The notes under the pieces: generated by a model | The model's database searches: none | What the model saw: the letters and a program-made list of their open reading frames with translations, nothing else | Told to the model about the DNA's origin: nothing | Shown here: positions 1 to 11,506 of the stretch, one piece after another | Layout of the letters: every line of letters starts with the position of its first letter | Position numbering within the stretch: position 1 is the stretch's first letter | Made by a program: the position numbers and the translations under genes | From: Hedera helix | Taxonomy: Eukaryota > Streptophyta > Magnoliopsida > Apiales > Araliaceae | NCBI GenBank assembly: GCA_947179155.2 | Contig: OX359283.1 | Location: 7,848,764 to 7,912,763 of the forward strand | Length of the DNA stretch: 64,000 bases | Direction of reading: 5' to 3'

Positions 1-179
1 GTAATGGTGTGTAGTCCAATTGATTTAATTACATAACCAAGTTATTAGAGATGTGTGAGTTGTGATGGGTAGCTAAAACAATTTAAATGAAGAGTTCAAT
101 GAAAGTAAGTTAAGTAGCCTAAACATTTAAAAGTCAACTAAATGGTCAATGTGTTGTGAAATTTTAAGTATTGGTGAGT

Positions 180-1210
180 GTAGAGAATTTACTAAGGTAG
201 AGTTAATTGAATAACCCTAGTTGGTAAGTAAGAGAAGGCATTAACCAAACATTGGTTAATTGCTAGGTGAATGAATATGATGATGAGAATTAACCATAGA
301 TGAGTTAATTGAGTAACCCTAGGTGGCAAATAAGTTAAAGGTTTAACTATGCATTGGTTATTTGCTAGCAAAATATGTAGCTACATAATTATATATATAC
401 ATTATGGATGAAAATTTACTAAGGTGGGGTTGGTAGTTTCACCTTGGGCTAGTTGTTAGAAGAGAGTAACCTTACATGGATTAATTGGTGATATAATATT
501 ATAGATACAATTATGTATGTATATAATTTACCAAGATATAATTGGTAAGTAATCATGGGTTGCATGTTGTAGAGAATTAACCATACATTGGTTAATTGTT
601 AGGAGAAATTACAAGTATTGTATATATAACTAATAAAAATAAAGGGAAAATGGTTGACCAAAAATGGGACCCCACTTGGGGATTGAGTGTAGTTTGCATG
701 TTGCTTGTATTCCATTTCAATTGGTCATTCACTTTGTCAATTACCTTATTTTATGATAGTATGTGATATAAATAAAAAAAGTTGTTGGTGAATATAAATA
801 TACATGTTATAAGTATATGAATTGGTAGATAATTAACCAATGTTGGTTAAATAAATTAACCATGAGTAATAAGAAAGCTTGTCTATCACCAACCCTAGTC
901 AATTAAGATGGTCAATTCTTATAAATTTGTGTTTGTAGAGAACTAACTATTGTTGGGTTTGTTTTTAACCCTAAGTGGTAATAAAAATAAAACATTAACC
1001 AATGCTAGAGTTAAGTGTTAGTAAATATATAAATATATTGAGTAAATATGTATACTTGATTGTAGAGAATTAACCTTACTTGGGTTATTTGGTGAAAAAT
1101 GTGTGTATGCTAATTGATGAGCTTGGACCATGGTTGATAGTTAAGTTAACATAGGTTACAAGAGTAAAAGCCTTAACCACGCATTAGTTAACTGTTGGTG
1201 AATGATTGCT
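180..1210. repeat. degenerate subrepeats in the putative LTR U3
   Basis: Variants of a block with 'gttaattgagtaaccctagttggtaa' character followed by the inverted motif TTAACCAA-CATTGGTTAA recur at about 200-260, 290-360, 410-480, 530-600, 830-900, 945-1020 and 1065-1200. The copies are diverged and their spacing is uneven. This fits enhancer-like subrepeats upstream of the TATA box at 1371. Confidence 0.55.
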
Positions 1211-1370
1211 TGAAAATTACTCCACCTAGTTACTTCACTCAACTTCTATAAACCAATCCAAGCAAATGTCATTTATTTAATAAAAATTTTGATTTGATCT
1301 TTTGCAAGTATTGGTGATATTGTAGAGATACATATTGTATATGTATAGATTTTAGATGATAGAATGTGTC

Positions 1371-1378
1371 TATAAATA
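1371..1378 (+). promoter_or_regulatory. TATA box of the putative LTR promoter
   Basis: TATAAATA, followed by a leader without long ORFs. It lies downstream of the subrepeat region, as expected for the U3/R border of an LTR. Confidence 0.45.
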
Positions 1379-2055
1379 GAACATTAGTTCATTAGTGCAA
1401 GAGTTTTGGCATTGTAGTTATTTTGTCTACACCAAGTGTAGAGAGGGCTTTGTAAGTTAAAGAGTATGAGTGTTAAACTTTAAGAGAGCTAAATAAGAAA
1501 GAATCTCCAAGTATTAACCATTTCGGGTGCAAGAAGAGGGAGCAAGGAAGTTGTCTAGCCATTCCTAGCAAAGCTCAAGCAAGGAAGAAGAAGGAACTAT
1601 GAAGGTTAAAAAATTTCTTAACCTAGATCTTTTTATTCTTTATTATTAAAGGTACTAATGAAGTTATATATGATTTATGTTATGCATATGATGTATGTAG
1701 AGTCATAAAATATGATGGTCTAGCAATTAATGCTTGTAGCATCATGTTTGAACCAATTGAATCAAGGATTTATGAAGTTAATTTTTATTCTATCCTTTTA
1801 AGTGATTTTAAGCCTACTTCCGTTAGGAATTTGGATTTGTGATATAAATAGAAGTTGTAGAGAGGGAAATTCTGATAAGAATGGTCTTAAGAATCACTGC
1901 AAAATATTTTGAAATAAAGAAGTTATGACAGTTTGAGTGAATAAAGGTCGGGTAGTCTCCAAATTAGGGCTTCAGATTTTTGTACTATTGTCGCAGCGGT
2001 GGAAACCACCACCACAATGGTCAAACACACTGTCAGAAACAGGTTTTAGCTGTCC

Positions 2056-2075
2056 GGGTCGGGTCGGGTCGGGTC
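2056..2075. repeat. GGGTC pentamer repeat, four copies
   Basis: Four perfect head-to-tail GGGTC units inside a GC-rich island of an AT-rich LTR. The position corresponds to the GC-rich palindrome block of the neighbouring LTRs. Confidence 0.8.
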
Positions 2076-2219
2076 GGTCCGGATCGAGTTTTTGTGAAAA
2101 TTTAAGTTGAAATAAGTGTAAAATGAATGTGTTTGAATAATAAATCAATATATATAGAGTCTATTAATGACTAAATGGTAGCTAAATGCTTAAAATAAAG
2201 ATCAAGATTAATACAATTA

Positions 2220-2975
2220 AAAAGTTAACTATTGGTATTGTTTGAAGAGTATTAAAATATTATTAAATGGTGAATAATATTCGTATGAGATTAAAAGGTT
2301 GTTAAATGATTAATAATATTTGAAAATGATTAAAATATTATTACATGGATAATAATATTAATAAGTGATTAAAATATTATTAAATAGTTAATAATATTAA
2401 TAAGAGATTAAAATATTATTAAATGGTGAATAATATTTGTAAGAGATTAAAATATTATTAAATGGTGAATAATATTAGTTTGAGATTAAAAGGTTGTTAA
2501 AATTATTAATAACATTTGTAAATGATTAAAATATTTTTACATGGATAATAATATTAATAAGTGATTAAAATATTATTAAATGGTTAATAATATCAATAAG
2601 AGATTAAAATATTATTAAATGATGAATAATATTAGTAAGAGATTAAAATATTATTAAATGGCTAATAATATTAATAAATGATTAAAATATTACTAAATGG
2701 TTAAAAATATTAGTAAGAGATTAAAATATTATTAAATGGATAATAATATTAATAAGTGATTAAAATATTATTAAATGGTTAATAATATTAATAAGAGATT
2801 AAAATATTATTAAATGGTTAATAATATTAAGTGATTAAAATATTATTAAATTGTTAATAATATTAATAAATAATTAATAATATTAGTAAGAGATTAAAAT
2901 ATTATTAAACAGTTAATAATATTAATAAGTGATTAAAATATTATTAAATGGTTAATAATATTTTAATATAGTTGT
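2220..2975. repeat. AT-rich hairpin minisatellite, about 39-bp units
   Basis: About 19 head-to-tail units of roughly 39 bp, each with core GATTAAAATATTATTAAA, a short TGG spacer and TTAATAATATT. The two arms AATATTATTAA and TTAATAATATT are perfectly complementary, so each unit can form its own hairpin. A five-unit higher-order pattern is visible: the variant with AAGGTTGTT followed by the variant with ACATGGATAA occurs near 2290-2345 and again near 2485-2545. Confidence 0.85.
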
Positions 2976-3928
2976 ATATTATCAAAGGTAGATAATATTT
3001 TGATGTATTTTGCACATTATTAAATGTCAAAATCATTAAGTTATGTAAAAGAAGAAAGTTTAATTGAATTAAATCAATGTAAGTAGTCCATTAAAAGTGG
3101 ATCATACAAAGAACTTGTAGTGAAGGCGTAAGATTGTTAAACGTACCCGACATATCCGAACTATATTTTGGGCTAGGATTTTTGTCCTGAACTTAAAGAT
3201 TCGTTTGTCGGACATCTTAAGAGCTAATAATTTAAAGTTAGAGTCTTATATAAATACTAAGTAATGAAGATATATTAATGATATTTGTGATATGTGAAAA
3301 GCATGAAGTATGATTACATGTGAAGTATGTACAAAATATGAGACATGACTTGATAGAGGCTAATTGTGTATTATATGTAAGGCATAAGAAGTATGAAGCA
3401 TTCATAAAATGAAAAATATGAAAAACATGATGTATGTATCAAATGTAGAGTATGTATAATATGTGAAGCATGCAATGTGTTATGTATAACTGTTAGACTT
3501 ATTGAGCCGTCGTGATCACTCTTGCTATAAAACTAACATTTTTAGATAAGTACAAGATATCCAAAGATTTCGTTAAAGATCAGGAATGCTTATTACTTTC
3601 ACCGAAAGTTTAAGTGATCATTGTAGTTATGAGTCCGAATTGGACAAGTAAAATGATTGTATAATTAAATAAATGGTTAGTGTGTATTGTGAGTGTTTAA
3701 ATACTCAAATTAATTGTAATAGAAAGAACTCGTATCATGTATGATATTGAGACATATTAGAAATTTATAAAGATTGCGATTCTGGAATAGAAATAGATGT
3801 TGTAAAGTTTTAAATAAATGATTATATAATAATTATAATATTATTGTAAGTCGTGAATGATAAGAAAAATGTTGTACAGTGATGAATCAGATCCGAGGTT
3901 CAAGGGACCCGGATTTGGGGTCGTTACA

Positions 3929-4153
3929 TGGACCACACGGACATTGGTGTAATTATGGCGATTAGGGGACTTCGGCATGATTATACCATACTGCCCATGA
4001 TTTTAGTTGAGACTTTCATCTCACTATCTTACTGCCAAACTTTTAAGTGTTGAGATTTATGTGGGAGTCCAGTGTTGCTCTATATATAGTGCATGACTTA
4101 TATGGCAGCATTAGGCGTTGAGCTTATTGCCTTGGTCATGATATCTCATTATA

Positions 4154-4195
<42 letters not shown>

Positions 4196-4342
4196 TTTTG
4201 GTCATTCCATTCTCATATAATTTTTAAGTAATGTACTAAACACATAAATAAAATGTTTGATTTTAATTCTATTATGATCCAATTCTAATTCTAATTCCGA
4301 TCATCATTCCATTTCATCCCTAAAATTATTCTGTATATTTCG
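3929..4342. other. stretch without recognisable gene
   Basis: Between the LTR end and a LINE fragment. It holds a (TA)n microsatellite at 4150-4189 and otherwise unassigned AT-rich sequence. Confidence 0.5.
4150..4189. repeat. (TA)n microsatellite
   Basis: An uninterrupted run of TA dinucleotides with one G interruption near its left end. Confidence 0.9.
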
Positions 4343-4440
4343 TGCACCCTCAAGATTGATATTCGTAAGGCTTTTGAAACTGTCTCTTGGGACTTCATTT
4401 TGGAAGCTTTAAGTTTTGTTCTCCTTTTTGACCTTTTATA
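4343..4440 (+). pseudogene. LINE (L1-type) reverse transcriptase fragment
   Basis: Translation from 4343 reads CTLKIDIRKAFETVSWDFIL, the conserved plant L1 reverse-transcriptase block (family form K-I-D-L-R-K-A-[FY]-D-[TS]-V-x-W-x-F) that carries the first catalytic Asp. The frame decays after about 30 residues, and 73 bases later the region is cut by the solo LTR insertion at 4518. No other part of the LINE is recognisable on the left, and none resumes after 34012. It is a dead 5'- and 3'-truncated fragment. Confidence 0.75.
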
Positions 4441-4517
4441 TTATCTGTATTAATGTAGTCGTTGTTTTGGTGTTTCAATTCTGGGCTTGGTAGAACTGTG
4501 GACGGGATTTGATATAT

Positions 4518-5599
4518 TGTAACGTCCCCAAAATTTGACAAACCTTATTACCTTACATTTCATATTTATTATACATTATTTCCTTAACATCCAAATTTTG
4601 GTCCGTTAATAAATCTTTAATTACCTTATTTAGTCCTTTTAATGGACTTTAAATCATCAATTATCAAATTTTTCGGTATAATTTTTTTTTCTTTTCTCAA
4701 TCATTGTATTAAAGAATTTGGATATTTAAAAACTTAATATCTCGATTCTAGTCCCTGGATCGCAACCTTTACTTTTTCTTTCTATTACAAGTATCATAAA
4801 GCTCAACATTCAAAATTTAGTATTATTTATATCCACACAAATATTCTTTATTTCATAATTCATAATTAGATACATATTAGTTTCTATCGTAACAACTATC
4901 TTGAACAATCACAGTTCATAATTTAACTATATTCGTCCTATCCGGACCCAATTTATATGTACATACAACACATCAATATAAACTTAGCAAATTTACCCAC
5001 ATTGAATTACGATATTGAAAATATAACAATTACGTTCACGACCTTCTAGGGTAATCCGTCTCTAACATAATCTGATATTCCTGAAATTTATTTCTTTACC
5101 TGCAAACGTTTATATCATGCAAGAATAAGCACAATAGCTCAACAAGTTCAACAGTTTACACCTTTCATGCTTCATGTAACACATAGCATAACATGCTCTG
5201 TGTGTGTCATACATCATGTGTTGTGCTTCTACTAAAGCAATATATTTCATGTGCATCACATCTATTTCAGGTTAGCATTTACATAAAGTAAACATTAATT
5301 AAATTCACATATGGTCACATTATTGCACCAAGTACACATCGTGGTCATATTATTCACAGATCACATAACACCTAATTTTATATTTATTTGAACAAGAATT
5401 AACATATCATAACAGATAAACATTTAACATTAAAGTACTGAAGAACTTGCCTTGACGTCCACTTATTAAATTAATAGCTCAAACCCTTTTCTCGAACAAC
5501 CTATGACCATAAGATAATCAATTAATAATTATTTATCTCCTCATGATATTAATTTAATTAATTAATATCATCTATAATATAATTAACCATACTCGACGG
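4518..5599 (-). mobile_element. outer solo LTR, segment A (3' end of the LTR)
   Basis: Read on the minus strand, this segment is the last ~1.1 kb of a Tekay-like LTR. Its outermost bases TGTAACGTCCCC are the complement of an LTR end GGGGACGTTACA. The complement of 5130-5165 gives the conserved 'cttgttgagcta...tgctt' block, and the complement of 5445-5475 gives the 'aggcaagttc' block, both present in elements 1 and 2. The flanking TATAT (4513-4517) is repeated at 34008-34012, after the other end of the LTR. Element 1 interrupts it at 5600; GACGG at 5595-5599 is the target copy. Confidence 0.85.
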
Positions 5600-5909
5600 T
5601 GTAATATCCAGGATATTATGACGTGTAAAAAGTTTAAATAAATAAAATGTGTGTATTTTATTAAGCAATTAATGTGAATTATGTAAATTAATTATGGATG
5701 TATATTCTATTATGGTTATTAATTTAATGCTATATGATAATGAAAAGAGGATGAATATTGAAAATTTATCCTGAATTAAATTAAAGTTAATGAGGTAATT
5801 GATGAAGTCAAAATTATTGATTATGGATTAATTTATAATTATGAGGAAATTTGGAGATTATTAAGAAAGGAATTATATATGTATATAATACATAGAAATA
5901 AATAAATAA

Positions 5910-5951
<42 letters not shown>

Positions 5952-8764
5952 AAATATAATTATGTGTGAAGGAATTTTGGTTATATAAATTATATGAGGG
6001 TGATGTATAATTTATACCAGAAAATAAATTTATTATAGAAAAGGTTAATAATTATATAAATTATACAAAATTTATATTGTATAGTTTATATAAAATATAT
6101 AAAGTGGTGAAAAGAATAATAAAGAAAAATGAATGATTATTAGTTTTAATAAAATGAATTATGTTTATGAAAAATAGAATTATTTCTATTTTTATGAGAT
6201 ATAATGTTTTATGAATTATGCATGTAAGAGAAATTGTTATAATACATAATATATATAATAATTAATTTATGTATATATTGTGTAGTAATAGAAAATACAT
6301 GTATGTTTACGTAAGGTATATGTAATGAAGTTAAAACATAGGAAAATAAATTTTATTAAATTATAGATATTATTTTATTAATTTTGGAAGTATAAAATAC
6401 TTCATATAATTACATGCATGTCCTTATGCGTGTACAAAATTCATCAAATAAAGTACCCCAAAAATATATGAATATTATTTAGAAATTATTTTATGAATTT
6501 TGGTAAATTAAAATAAATATTTTATACATATTTTATAAAATATTTATTACCCGAATTAATTGCGTAATGTATTAATTATGTACATATACGCGGTAATTAT
6601 CTTTTCTCACCGACTTAAACTAAGTCGGTGGATTTGAGTAAATAAAATTCAAGCAGCTAAGTGTGCATATATATATATATATAAGAAATACATAAGTATT
6701 AATAATATGATAACATGACAAGTAGCTAAAGCAAATAAACTATCAGTTTTTGTTTCTTTCTTCTCCGCCATCACCATCCGCCACCCACAACCACCATAAT
6801 CGCCGGCAAGAAAAATAGTTGGAGCTATCCGGGTGCATACAAAGCCTCAAAAGAAGGTATAAAATCATTTTTATTGATTTATTTGGGTATTTATGGAGAT
6901 AAAATAATTGTATGAAAAATTGGGAAATAATTATATTATTGTTCTATATAATTTTTAGGAGTGTATCTATGAATTTCTTGATGTTTGGGATAATTTTGTG
7001 GTGGAAATATTGATCAAAAATGGGAATTAATGCTTCCGGCTGGCTACTGTGTCGCCAGGAAGAAGAAAAAAAAAATAAAGGGTCGACCGCGCATGGCGCG
7101 GCGGCCTTAATTTTTTTCTGTGGCTGGCGTAAAACGACGTCGTTTTGGACGCCAGACGGGGGGGGGGGGGGGGGGGGGGCCCGCGCGATGCGCGGCTCTT
7201 GTTTTTCCGGAACGAAACCAAACGACGTCGTTTGGTCCGCGGAAGGCCGGTCACGCGCCATGCGCGGCCGATCGATTTTTCGCGAATTTACCGTTTTGCC
7301 CCTGGTTCCGGATTTCAGATTAATTACGAAAATGCCATTGAAAGTGAATTTAATTAAAATAAATGTTTAAAAATTAATAAAAAATTATATAAAAATTATA
7401 TAAAATCAGAAAATGTATAAAAATGTTTTATAAATTAAATTTAACAATTTTTCAATTTTGAGGAATAATTCCAATTAATTATTAAATGTTTAATAATGGG
7501 AATTAAAATAACATAATTAGGATTAATAACCAAAATAGGTTATAATTAATTTTAAATACCCATATAGAGCCGATGAGTAGAATAATTAGGTTATGAGTGA
7601 TATTAATTATATATATTAATATCTCGAGTTACTAAATTATTATTATTTGATTTTGTTATTATTATAGGGTGTTCAGGAAAGGAAAATTTAGCAGTTAACA
7701 TAGTAATCGGATATCGAGGCAAGTTCCTAAACCCTAACTTTGAACCATTAATCATGTGTTAGCTATTAAAATATTTATTGAGTTTTATTTCCTAAAGTTT
7801 CATCATTATTCCATTTTATCAAATATTGATTTCAGTAATATTGTGGATTATTCAATGAAAAATCTCTTTTGTTACACACATATATTCATAAATTTCATTC
7901 ATAACGAAACATAATTGTTTGTCAGTGAATTAATAATTAGGAGTCTAGACCATTTGTTCGGCTAGACTTTTGATACAATTAAATTTCAAATTACTCTATA
8001 TTGCTTAATGTCGAGCCAAACCAAATTGTTTTGGTGCGGACTCCTAGAAACTGAGATGAACAACCCTATTCCAGGGGTATAGCTTATCGGAAGCTTTAAA
8101 TTTCGATCCCCCGCGATATGCGGTAATATGATGTGCACAGTCATAGGTACGAGAGGCTGATCACCTCGAGTACGGGTTTAAGGTTTTATGGTCTTTATGA
8201 CATAAACGGGTTATCAATATTAAAATTGATTAACTTATGTTCAATGGTCTTGTGACCCTCAGTTTAATTCATTTGTATCATGTTTCACAAGATAATTCCT
8301 GCAATTATTCTCTTTCGTTTTTATTGAATTAATATTACGTTATTGGTATAAATCCTGATTCTCATAATATATTGTTATTCTGTTCATTATACTTGCTGAG
8401 CACTTTAGTTGCTCACTTTTACTTGCTTAAAATGTCGCAGACAAAGATGTAAAACCTGAGAATCTAGATAAGAAAGACAAAGGCAAAGGAAAGATATCGG
8501 ACTGAAGAAATTGATGTGTTGTCCCCAGCCGGTAGTCTTAAATCTTTGTTGTGACTGTAGATAGGAAATGTTATCTTAGTAATGTTATATGTATGTAAAG
8601 GTTAATGACCCTGGGAGTGTGAGAGATGTATTTTATTTTATGTTGGAGATTAGCATATGTAATGTATATTAATGGTAATTCTGGGTAGTGATTAATGTAT
8701 GCGATATTATGAATAGTGAATACCAAATTCAAGGTTCCAGGAGCCTGAATTTGGAGGCGTCACA
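5600..8764 (+). mobile_element. 5' LTR of element 1
   Basis: Starts TGTAATATCC and ends GGCGTCACA, and matches 14540-17722 almost base for base. It contains a (TA)n run at about 5918-5948, a leader rich in CCACC near 6770-6800, a donor-like AAG|GTATAAAAT at 6857, a GC-rich palindrome block at 7080-7275 with a 22-G run (7158-7179), and the conserved LTR blocks near 7710 and 8395. The several small ORFs here (for example 6944-7370) come from the GC block and G run, and I do not regard them as genes. Confidence 0.95.
7080..7275. repeat. GC-rich block of alternating palindromes in LTR
   Basis: Two palindrome types alternate: CGCGCATGGCGCG-like motifs (about 7088 and 7255) and AAACGACGTCGTTT (about 7132 and 7218). 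The block is the only GC-rich part of an AT-rich LTR. Similar blocks sit in element 2's LTRs and in the outer solo LTR. A run of 22 G (7158-7179; 7 G in the 3' LTR) interrupts it. Confidence 0.85.
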
Positions 8765-8767
8765 GGT

Positions 8768-8779
8768 TGGTATCAGAGC
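8768..8779 (+). promoter_or_regulatory. primer-binding site, initiator tRNA-Met
   Basis: TGGTATCAGAGC, three bases after the 5' LTR. This is the standard plant retrotransposon site complementary to the 3' end of initiator tRNA-Met. Confidence 0.92.
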
Positions 8780-8972
8780 TGATAGGTTTAAGACTACAGG
8801 TGAGGGAAAACCTTAGTACGAACTAGGTATGAATACACAACTCAAATCGAGTTTAAAGGGAAGTAGGGAATTTAGAACGTTCAAAAGTCGATAATTTATG
8901 TGTTATTTAAAAGTTATTATATAATGGTTAGATTAACGTTGATAAAAGATTCTCGTATTGTTGTTTTATAGG

Positions 8973-9713
8973 ATGACAGAGACAGGCGAACCAAGTGGGG
9001 CTAGGATTGAAGAAGAAGAGATTAGGGATATACATGTAGTACCGGAGCGAATAATTGCTAGTCCACCCGTGTCTGAGCCAGGGTCGGAGTACGGACCAGA
9101 TTTTGAACCAGAAGAACATATGGATGTAAATGAAGAAGAAGGAGGGTCTTCTGAAGGTACTCCTCCTGAAAACTTAGACCCAAATGAAGAGTTAATAGCT
9201 AACGCCATAGACACTATAAATGGTTTAGAGATTCAGGTGGCCGATCTTACACACCAAGTACATGAGTTAGAAGCCCAAGCTGTAGCTCAAAATATTGTGT
9301 CACAGCAAATAGAGGAAGAACTCCAGGTCCTCACCCAACAGAAAAATGAGGCAGTAAATAAATTGGACCAAGCCGAACATAGAATAGAAGAATTGTCTAT
9401 AGAAAGACAGATTCTAGTTGATAGGTTAAATAGAGAAGTGGCAGATAGGACGAGAATTGAGAATGCTTGGGGAAGAGCGACTAGGCAAGTAGGCCTCACA
9501 GAAAACGAGGTGAGAGCTAAACAAGTAAAAATGGATGATATGGAGTATGCTGTTAAATGTGCATCGGAAAGGGCACAACACAGGATTCGATGTTTTCGAG
9601 TAGAGGAAGGTCAGTATTGGCGAGATATTGATCGTGATGTGGCAATCAACATTATAAGACAAGAATTTGAAGATGCAATGAGGAGAGCAATGAACCCGTG
9701 GAATGTGGGATAG
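8973..9713 (+). CDS. ORF0: acidic coiled-coil protein upstream of gag (element 1)
   Basis: An intact 246-residue ORF between the PBS and gag. I start it at the ATG at 8973 because element 2's homologue begins at the matching base; the frame is open a little further upstream. Residues about 1-75 are acidic and Pro/Glu-rich. About 80-190 have heptad-like Leu/Ile/Val spacing with many Glu, Gln, Lys and Arg, a probable coiled coil. The C terminus has an EEGQ....I.R.V...I motif followed by E..DA.RR.M, shared with element 2's ORF at 23513-24370. It is not a known gag, pol or envelope domain, and I see no signal peptide or membrane segment. The start codon directly follows an acceptor-like TTTTATAG, so a spliced mRNA may deliver it. 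The function is unknown; an accessory or assembly role is only inference. Confidence 0.8.
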   Translation: MTETGEPSGARIEEEEIRDIHVVPERIIASPPVSEPGSEYGPDFEPEEHMDVNEEEGGSSEGTPPENLDPNEELIANAIDTINGLEIQVADLTHQVHELEAQAVAQNIVSQQIEEELQVLTQQKNEAVNKLDQAEHRIEELSIERQILVDRLNREVADRTRIENAWGRATRQVGLTENEVRAKQVKMDDMEYAVKCASERAQHRIRCFRVEEGQYWRDIDRDVAINIIRQEFEDAMRRAMNPWNVG

Positions 9714-9956
9714 TGTGATTTTGATGTACATATTGATGTTTATATAAATAGTATGAAACCCTACTTTTGATGTAAATAACAGGGATATGATATGTAAATA
9801 GGATGTATGTGTGATCTGGGGTATGTACGTATCTTGTAAAATAGTTGGTTGTTAATGTAAATATTGGAAGGCTGGTATGTTTTGATATAAATTGCTAGTT
9901 TTAAATTTCATATTGTAAAAATAGTAATGAAAATTAATATAAGTTCATATTTCAGA

Positions 9957-11177
9957 ATGTCGCCAAAGAGAGGTAAACCTGCTAGAAGAGCACAAGAAGA
10001 ATCAGTAAATGAAGATACTGGGACAGGTACAAGAATAGAACCAGAAACAGTCCCAGTTAATCTAGTGCAAAGGTTAGTAGATTTACTAGCAGGTGCAATG
10101 CAAAATAGGAACCCAGTTCCTGCTGAACAGAATACCCAACCCTTAAATTTTGCAAATTTTAAAGATTTTAAACTAGCTGGACCACCAGAATTTAAGGGCT
10201 CTATAAATCCTATAGAAGCTCAAACTTGGATTATGGAGATGGAAAGGGTTTTTGAGGTGGTTCGAGTAGTTGAGGAGCAGAAGACCGCTTTTGTGACCTT
10301 CATGATGAAAGGAGATGCTGCCCATTGGTGGCAAGCAAACCGAAATAGAGAGGCAGGAGAAATTGTTCCTTGCAAGAGGTTTAAGGAACTGTTTTTTGAA
10401 AATTATTCTCCCACTAGTATGCAGAACAAGTTGGAGATTCAATTTTTAGAATTAAAACAGAATAACATGTCAGTAGCCGAGTATGCTGCCAAATTTAATG
10501 AATTTGCCCGGTTTGCCCCATACCAGGTCAATACAGAAGAGCGGAAAGCCAAAAGATTTGAACAGGGATTGAAGCCCTGGATTTATAGCAAGGTGAATAT
10601 GTTTCAAACAACAACATATGCTGACGTGTTGGAAAAGGCAATGTTAGCTGAGAGAGGTAGTGAAGCTATTACTAAATATCATCAGGAACAAAAGAAAAGA
10701 AAGAATGAAGGAGATTCCAAGGGGGGAAGTGGTAGTAGCACCAACCCTCCTAGTAAGAAAAAGTGGAGTGGTAGTACCAACACCTCCGGAAACAAATCCG
10801 GAGATGTAAAGAAGAAAGTTGAGCCGTGTAGTTGTGGGAAGAATCATTCTGGGGTTTGTCTGAAGGGAAAGAAGGTATGTTATAAGTGTCAGCAAGAGGG
10901 ACACATTGCACCAAATTGCCCAAAATTGAAGAAAACTGGATGTTATAACTGTGGAGCGGCAGATCATTTTGCTCGTAATTGTCCAAAGAAGACGATGGAG
11001 GTAACAAGTGGAGGGAAACTGACACTCCCCGCACCAACTCTACCAGGTCGTCCTACCGCTCGAACTTTTAATATGACGGTGCAAGATGCGGAAAAATCAA
11101 AAGATGTGGTGTCAGGTACCATTTCAATTTGCAATACTAATGCATGTGTGCTTTTTGATTCAGGTGCTACGTGCTAA
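9957..11177 (+). CDS. gag: Gag with start of protease, element 1 (ends at premature stop)
   Basis: Structural polyprotein of a chromovirus, expected to form cytoplasmic virus-like particles and bind the RNA. I choose ATG 9957 (MSPKRG) because element 2 has MPPRRQ at the equivalent place; an in-frame ATG also lies at 9927. The capsid-like retrotransposon gag domain covers roughly residues 60-220 (PPEFKGS, AQTWIMEMERVFE, AEYAAKFNEFARFAP). A Lys/Ser/Gly-rich linker follows, then two CCHC zinc knuckles (CYKCQQEGHIAPNC and CYNCGAADHFARNC). The frame then enters the protease, reaching its DSGATC motif, where a TAA (11175-11177) replaces the codon that is Ser in element 2. The stop lies two codons after the catalytic motif, so the protease is truncated. 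Confidence 0.92.
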   Translation: MSPKRGKPARRAQEESVNEDTGTGTRIEPETVPVNLVQRLVDLLAGAMQNRNPVPAEQNTQPLNFANFKDFKLAGPPEFKGSINPIEAQTWIMEMERVFEVVRVVEEQKTAFVTFMMKGDAAHWWQANRNREAGEIVPCKRFKELFFENYSPTSMQNKLEIQFLELKQNNMSVAEYAAKFNEFARFAPYQVNTEERKAKRFEQGLKPWIYSKVNMFQTTTYADVLEKAMLAERGSEAITKYHQEQKKRKNEGDSKGGSGSSTNPPSKKKWSGSTNTSGNKSGDVKKKVEPCSCGKNHSGVCLKGKKVCYKCQQEGHIAPNCPKLKKTGCYNCGAADHFARNCPKKTMEVTSGGKLTLPAPTLPGRPTARTFNMTVQDAEKSKDVVSGTISICNTNACVLFDSGATC

Positions 11178-11459
11178 TTTATTTCTGATGAATTTGCTAG
11201 AAGACTAGGGTTGACTCATGAAAACTTAGAACAACCCTTGAATATAGAAATTGCAAACAAGGAAGTGATACCTGTTAATCATGTGCATAAACATTGCCCT
11301 ATGGTGATAAGGAAACATAAGTTGTATGTGAATTTAATTCCAATATGTCTTGGGGAATTTGATGTTATCCTAGGGATGGATTGGTTGTATAACCATAAAG
11401 CGATGATTGATTGTCAACGGAAGTGCGTAACTTTACAGACTCTTAAAAGTCGAAAATAG
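11178..11459 (+). pseudogene. rest of protease, element 1, ends in a frameshift
   Basis: Same frame as gag, continuing the retropepsin-like domain after the premature stop (FISDEFARRLG, then ILGMDWL near 11375). A TAG at 11457-11459 follows a one-base deletion near 11443-11449, judged against element 2, which is one base longer there and stays open. Downstream reading continues in the -1 frame, that of the 11507-14494 ORF. Protease and pol are therefore not continuous with gag in this copy. Confidence 0.85.
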
Positions 11460-11506
11460 TATTTTATGGTAGCAAATTACCAAGACAGTTTAGTTGTCTG
11501 TCAGTC

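Larger units (their letters stand above)
1..3928 (+). mobile_element. Tekay/Del-like Ty3/gypsy LTR, left end cut by window
   Basis: The right end at 3905-3928 (ACCCGGATTTGGGGTCGTTACA) closely resembles the ends of the two proven LTRs (23269 and 8764). A degenerate form of their conserved 'TTGCTGAGCA...TTGCTC' block lies near 3495-3530. Further left are a TATA box (1371), a leader ending in a donor-like AAG|GTTA near 1611, a GGGTC repeat and a large AT-rich minisatellite. This is the same order of parts as in element 2's LTR. No primer-binding site follows base 3928, so this is a solo LTR or a 3' LTR. Its start and target duplication cannot be tested because the window begins inside it or exactly at it. 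Confidence 0.55.

Noticed and set aside
2220..2975. CRISPR-like array
   Set aside because: The units are head-to-tail minisatellite copies without unique spacers, in a plant LTR.
6944..7370. Several overlapping ORFs on both strands in the element 1 LTR (and 16001-16328 in the other LTR)
   Set aside because: They span the G run and CpG palindromes, differ in length between the two LTRs because of the G run, and have low-complexity translations.
8958..8972. Upstream start for ORF0 of element 1 at TTG 8958
   Set aside because: The ATG at 8973 aligns with element 2's start and directly follows an acceptor-like site.
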